From: Neorhizobium petrolearium
GTDB lineage: Bacteria; Pseudomonadota; Alphaproteobacteria; Rhizobiales; Rhizobiaceae
Direction of reading: 5' to 3'
Length of the DNA stretch: 60,718 nt
Assembly: GCF_017873175.1 (NCBI RefSeq)
Contig: NZ_JAGGJW010000025.1
Span: 1 to 60,718, forward strand
Below the pieces are notes generated by a model. The model had not been told where the DNA came from. It saw only the letters and a list, made by a program, of their open reading frames with translations, and made no database searches. A program made the translations under genes and the position numbers. This document shows positions 58,623 through 60,718 of the stretch, piece by piece. Every line of letters begins with the position of its first letter. Position 1 is the first letter of the stretch.

Positions 58623-59560
58623 TGCAATATGCCATCCGAAGACTTCTTCTTGCGATACCGATCTTGATCGCCATGCTGACCATGGTCTTCATCCTTGTCC
58701 GCCTGGTACCGGGTGACGCGGCGGTCGCCATGCTTGGCGACCGGGCGAGTGACGAGGCCTTGCGGGCGCTGCGCGCGGAGCTCGGCCTCGATCAGTCGAT
58801 CGCCGTGCAGTATCTGCGCTTCATCACCGACATGCTAAGCGGCAATTTCGGGCACTCTTCCGTTAGCGGACGAAGTGTCCTGGAAGAGGTGGCGCTGGTG
58901 CTGCCCTATACTCTCGAACTCGCCTTTGCCGCTGTTGTGATCGGCACGCTCTTCGGGATTCCTCTGGGCACGGTCGCCGCATGCCGGCGCAATCAGTGGC
59001 CGGATTATGTCAGCCGGCTCCTGTCCCTGCTTGGCCTGTCGTTCCCCGGATTTGTTTCAGCGATCCTGATGCTGCTGGCTTTCGCCGTCTGGCTGCAATG
59101 GCTGCCGGTGATGAGCCGCGCCACGACCGACCCGATCAATCATTTGCGCAATCTCGTCCTGCCCGCCCTCAATCTCGGATTGATCATGACCGCCTATATC
59201 GCGCGCGTCACGCGCTCCTCGATGCTGGACGTGATGGGCGAGGACTATATCCGCACCGCCCGCGCCAAGGGGGTGCGTCCATCGAGGCTGATCCTGCGGC
59301 ATGCGCTCGGCAACGCGCTGATCCCGATCGTGACTGTCGTCGGCCTGTATTTCGGTACCCTCATCGGCAACTCCGTTCTCACCGAGATCGTGTTTACGCG
59401 GCCTGGGCTGGGGAAACTTATCCTCGGCGCGCTGCAGTCGCGCGATTACACGATGCTACAGGGGCTGATGGTGGTGTTCGCGACCTTCGTGATCCTCGTC
59501 AACACGGTCACGGACCTCGTCTACGCCCTTGTCGATCCCAGAGTGAGCTACGCAAAATGA
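58619..59560 (+). CDS. ABC transporter permease, DppB/OppB family
   Basis: A 313-aa inner-membrane permease starting MMQYAIRRLLLAIPILIAML. The coupling loop SSMLDVMGEDYIRTARAKGV is intact, followed by RHALGNALIPIVTVVG. Translationally coupled to the dehydrogenase gene upstream. It probably works with the binding protein at 52111. Confidence 0.93.
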   Translation: MMQYAIRRLLLAIPILIAMLTMVFILVRLVPGDAAVAMLGDRASDEALRALRAELGLDQSIAVQYLRFITDMLSGNFGHSSVSGRSVLEEVALVLPYTLELAFAAVVIGTLFGIPLGTVAACRRNQWPDYVSRLLSLLGLSFPGFVSAILMLLAFAVWLQWLPVMSRATTDPINHLRNLVLPALNLGLIMTAYIARVTRSSMLDVMGEDYIRTARAKGVRPSRLILRHALGNALIPIVTVVGLYFGTLIGNSVLTEIVFTRPGLGKLILGALQSRDYTMLQGLMVVFATFVILVNTVTDLVYALVDPRVSYAK

Positions 59561-60435
59561 CGGACGCGACTTTTTCCCTGACCACGCCGGAACGGCAGGC
59601 AAATCCCGTTCTCATGGCACTGCGCCGCAACCGGTTTTCCTGGATCGGTATCGGGCTGCTGGCTCTCATCCTGCTGGCCGCCCTCCTGGCGCCGGCCATC
59701 GCGCCCGACGATCCGCTGAAGCAGAACATATTGCACCGGCTAAGCCCGCCTTCCGCCGAATTCTGGCTTGGCACGGACAGCTATGGTCGCGACGTGCTCT
59801 CGCGGCTTCTTCATGGGGCACGGATATCGCTTTCGGTCGGCTTCCTTTCCGTCCTGATCGCCATGGTCGTGGGCTCCGCTCTGGGGATCATGGCGGGCTA
59901 TATCGGCGGCAGTTTCGATCAGCTGGTGATGGGGCTGGTGGACGTGATGTTGTCGTTTCCGACGCTGCTGCTCGGCTTGATGGTCGCGGCAATGCTTGGC
60001 GCGAGTTTCGAAAACCTGGTCATTGCCATCGCCATCACGGAGACTGCTCCCTTCGTTCGCGTGGCAAGGGCGCCGACGATCGCGGTGAAGCGCCGAGAAT
60101 TCATTGAGGCGGGCAAGTCCATGGGTTTCTCGCCGCTGCGCATTATGGGCGTCCATATCCTCCCCAACATCTTATCGGACATCGTCGTCGTCGCGTCGCT
60201 GTGGATGGCTTCGGCGATCCGTACCGAGGCCTCGCTCGCCTTCATCGGCCTCGGCGTGCCTCCGCCGGCCGCCACCTGGGGCGGCATGATCCGCGAAGGT
60301 TTCGACAATATCCTGAGCGCATGGTGGCTGGTCGTCTTCCCGTCGCTTGCCATTCTCCTGACCGTGCTCGCATTGAACATTCTTGGGGATGCCTTGCGAG
60401 ACGCGATCGATCCGAAGACGAGGAGCGGGCGATGA
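59557..60435 (+). CDS. ABC transporter permease, DppC/OppC family
   Basis: A 292-aa permease starting at ATG 59557 (ATGA overlap). Family segments are FWLGTDSYGRDVLSRLLHGA, the coupling loop TIAVKRREFIEAGKSMGFSP, and GLGVPPPAATWGGMIREG. The long in-frame extension upstream lies within the DppB-like gene and is not used. It pairs with that permease. Confidence 0.93.
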   Translation: MTDATFSLTTPERQANPVLMALRRNRFSWIGIGLLALILLAALLAPAIAPDDPLKQNILHRLSPPSAEFWLGTDSYGRDVLSRLLHGARISLSVGFLSVLIAMVVGSALGIMAGYIGGSFDQLVMGLVDVMLSFPTLLLGLMVAAMLGASFENLVIAIAITETAPFVRVARAPTIAVKRREFIEAGKSMGFSPLRIMGVHILPNILSDIVVVASLWMASAIRTEASLAFIGLGVPPPAATWGGMIREGFDNILSAWWLVVFPSLAILLTVLALNILGDALRDAIDPKTRSGR

Positions 60436-60718
60436 CAGTTCTTCAAGACAATAGGCATCTGCCAGCAATTTCTCTGCGGGCGGTTCATGGTAACTCGGTG
60501 CTTTCTGGCACTGCAAAGGAACAGGCTGGCGGTTCGGTTACACCCGTCCTGTCGGTGAAGAACCTTTCCACGTCGTTTCGTGTGAACGATGAATGGCGCA
60601 CGGTGGTGCGCAACATTTCCTTTGACGTGGCGCCGCGCGAGACGGTGGCGATCGTCGGGGAGAGCGGCTCCGGCAAGAGCGTCACCTCGCTGTCGATCAT
60701 GCGGCTTCTGCCGAAGAA
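60432..60718 (+). CDS. ABC transporter ATP-binding protein, DppD-type (partial, runs off the right edge)
   Basis: Starts at ATG 60432, overlapping the previous stop (ATGA), and stays open to the last base. The visible ~95 residues contain a 35-residue N-terminal extension before the ABC domain (VLSVKNLSTSFRVNDEW) and Walker A IVGESGSGKSVTSLSIMRLL. It should energise the permeases just upstream. Confidence 0.9.
   Translation, partial: MTVLQDNRHLPAISLRAVHGNSVLSGTAKEQAGGSVTPVLSVKNLSTSFRVNDEWRTVVRNISFDVAPRETVAIVGESGSGKSVTSLSIMRLLPK

Overview
The window looks like accessory DNA from a GC-rich alphaproteobacterium of the Rhizobiaceae (Rhizobium/Agrobacterium type). The supporting signs are an IalB-type protein, an Omp25/RopB-like porin-like protein, many ABC importers with AraC, LysR and TetR regulators, and opine-oxidase-like dehydrogenase genes. 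There are few housekeeping genes, many single-pathway catabolic cassettes and a large number of decayed gene fragments, which suggests a plasmid or chromid rather than the core chromosome. This is inference, since no replication or conjugation gene is present. I found no rRNA, convincing tRNA or CRISPR.

Layout. 0-1.1 kb: the end of a mannose-1-phosphate guanylyltransferase gene and a putative 2OG-Fe(II) oxygenase. 1.3-17 kb (minus strand): a surface-protein cluster in the order Omp25-like protein, 1792-aa autotransporter, 2327-aa TpsA exoprotein, TpsB transporter and IalB protein, with overlapping stop/start codons at two junctions. 17.4-28.1 kb: AraC regulators with redox cassettes, namely a di-haem cytochrome plus DUF4142 protein, a Tat-exported short-chain dehydrogenase, and a cytochrome c / 2Fe-2S / molybdopterin hydroxylase operon. 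Remnants of a GH13 glucosidase, a PQQ sugar dehydrogenase and a TetR gene lie between them. 28.2-30 kb: a gene graveyard with IS110, EAL and Fic relics. 30.2-32.1 kb: a PhoX-type phosphatase. 32.6-40.3 kb: a TetR-controlled dipeptide-type ABC importer with a serine hydrolase. 40.4-42.4 kb: an M20 peptidase stump, an intact winged-helix Fic-like gene behind a dense array of 10-bp half-sites, and a ParE relic. 42.5-51.7 kb (minus): a spermidine/putrescine-type ABC importer, a LysR regulator and hydantoinase/oxoprolinase HyuA and HyuB. 52.1-60.7 kb: a peptide-type binding protein, a LysR regulator, a multi-subunit FAD/2Fe-2S dehydrogenase with two DAO-type subunits, and the matching permeases and ATPase, running off the right edge.

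How the genes may work together. The right-hand third reads as a catabolic island for a small nitrogenous compound: two importers, an ATP-dependent cyclic-amide hydrolase and an opine-oxidase-like dehydrogenase. The LysR gene at 53.7 kb probably controls both the binding protein and the dehydrogenase-permease operon, because both promoters carry the same two-part element with identical internal spacing and nearly equal distance to the start codon. The most unusual object is the Fic locus. The protein has an N-terminal winged helix and a Fic motif lacking the catalytic histidine, and sits behind at least seven half-sites, most about 20 bp apart. A second, decayed Fic gene at 29.2 kb also has an upstream half-site array with about 20-bp spacing. 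I propose these are Fic-fold transcriptional autoregulators.
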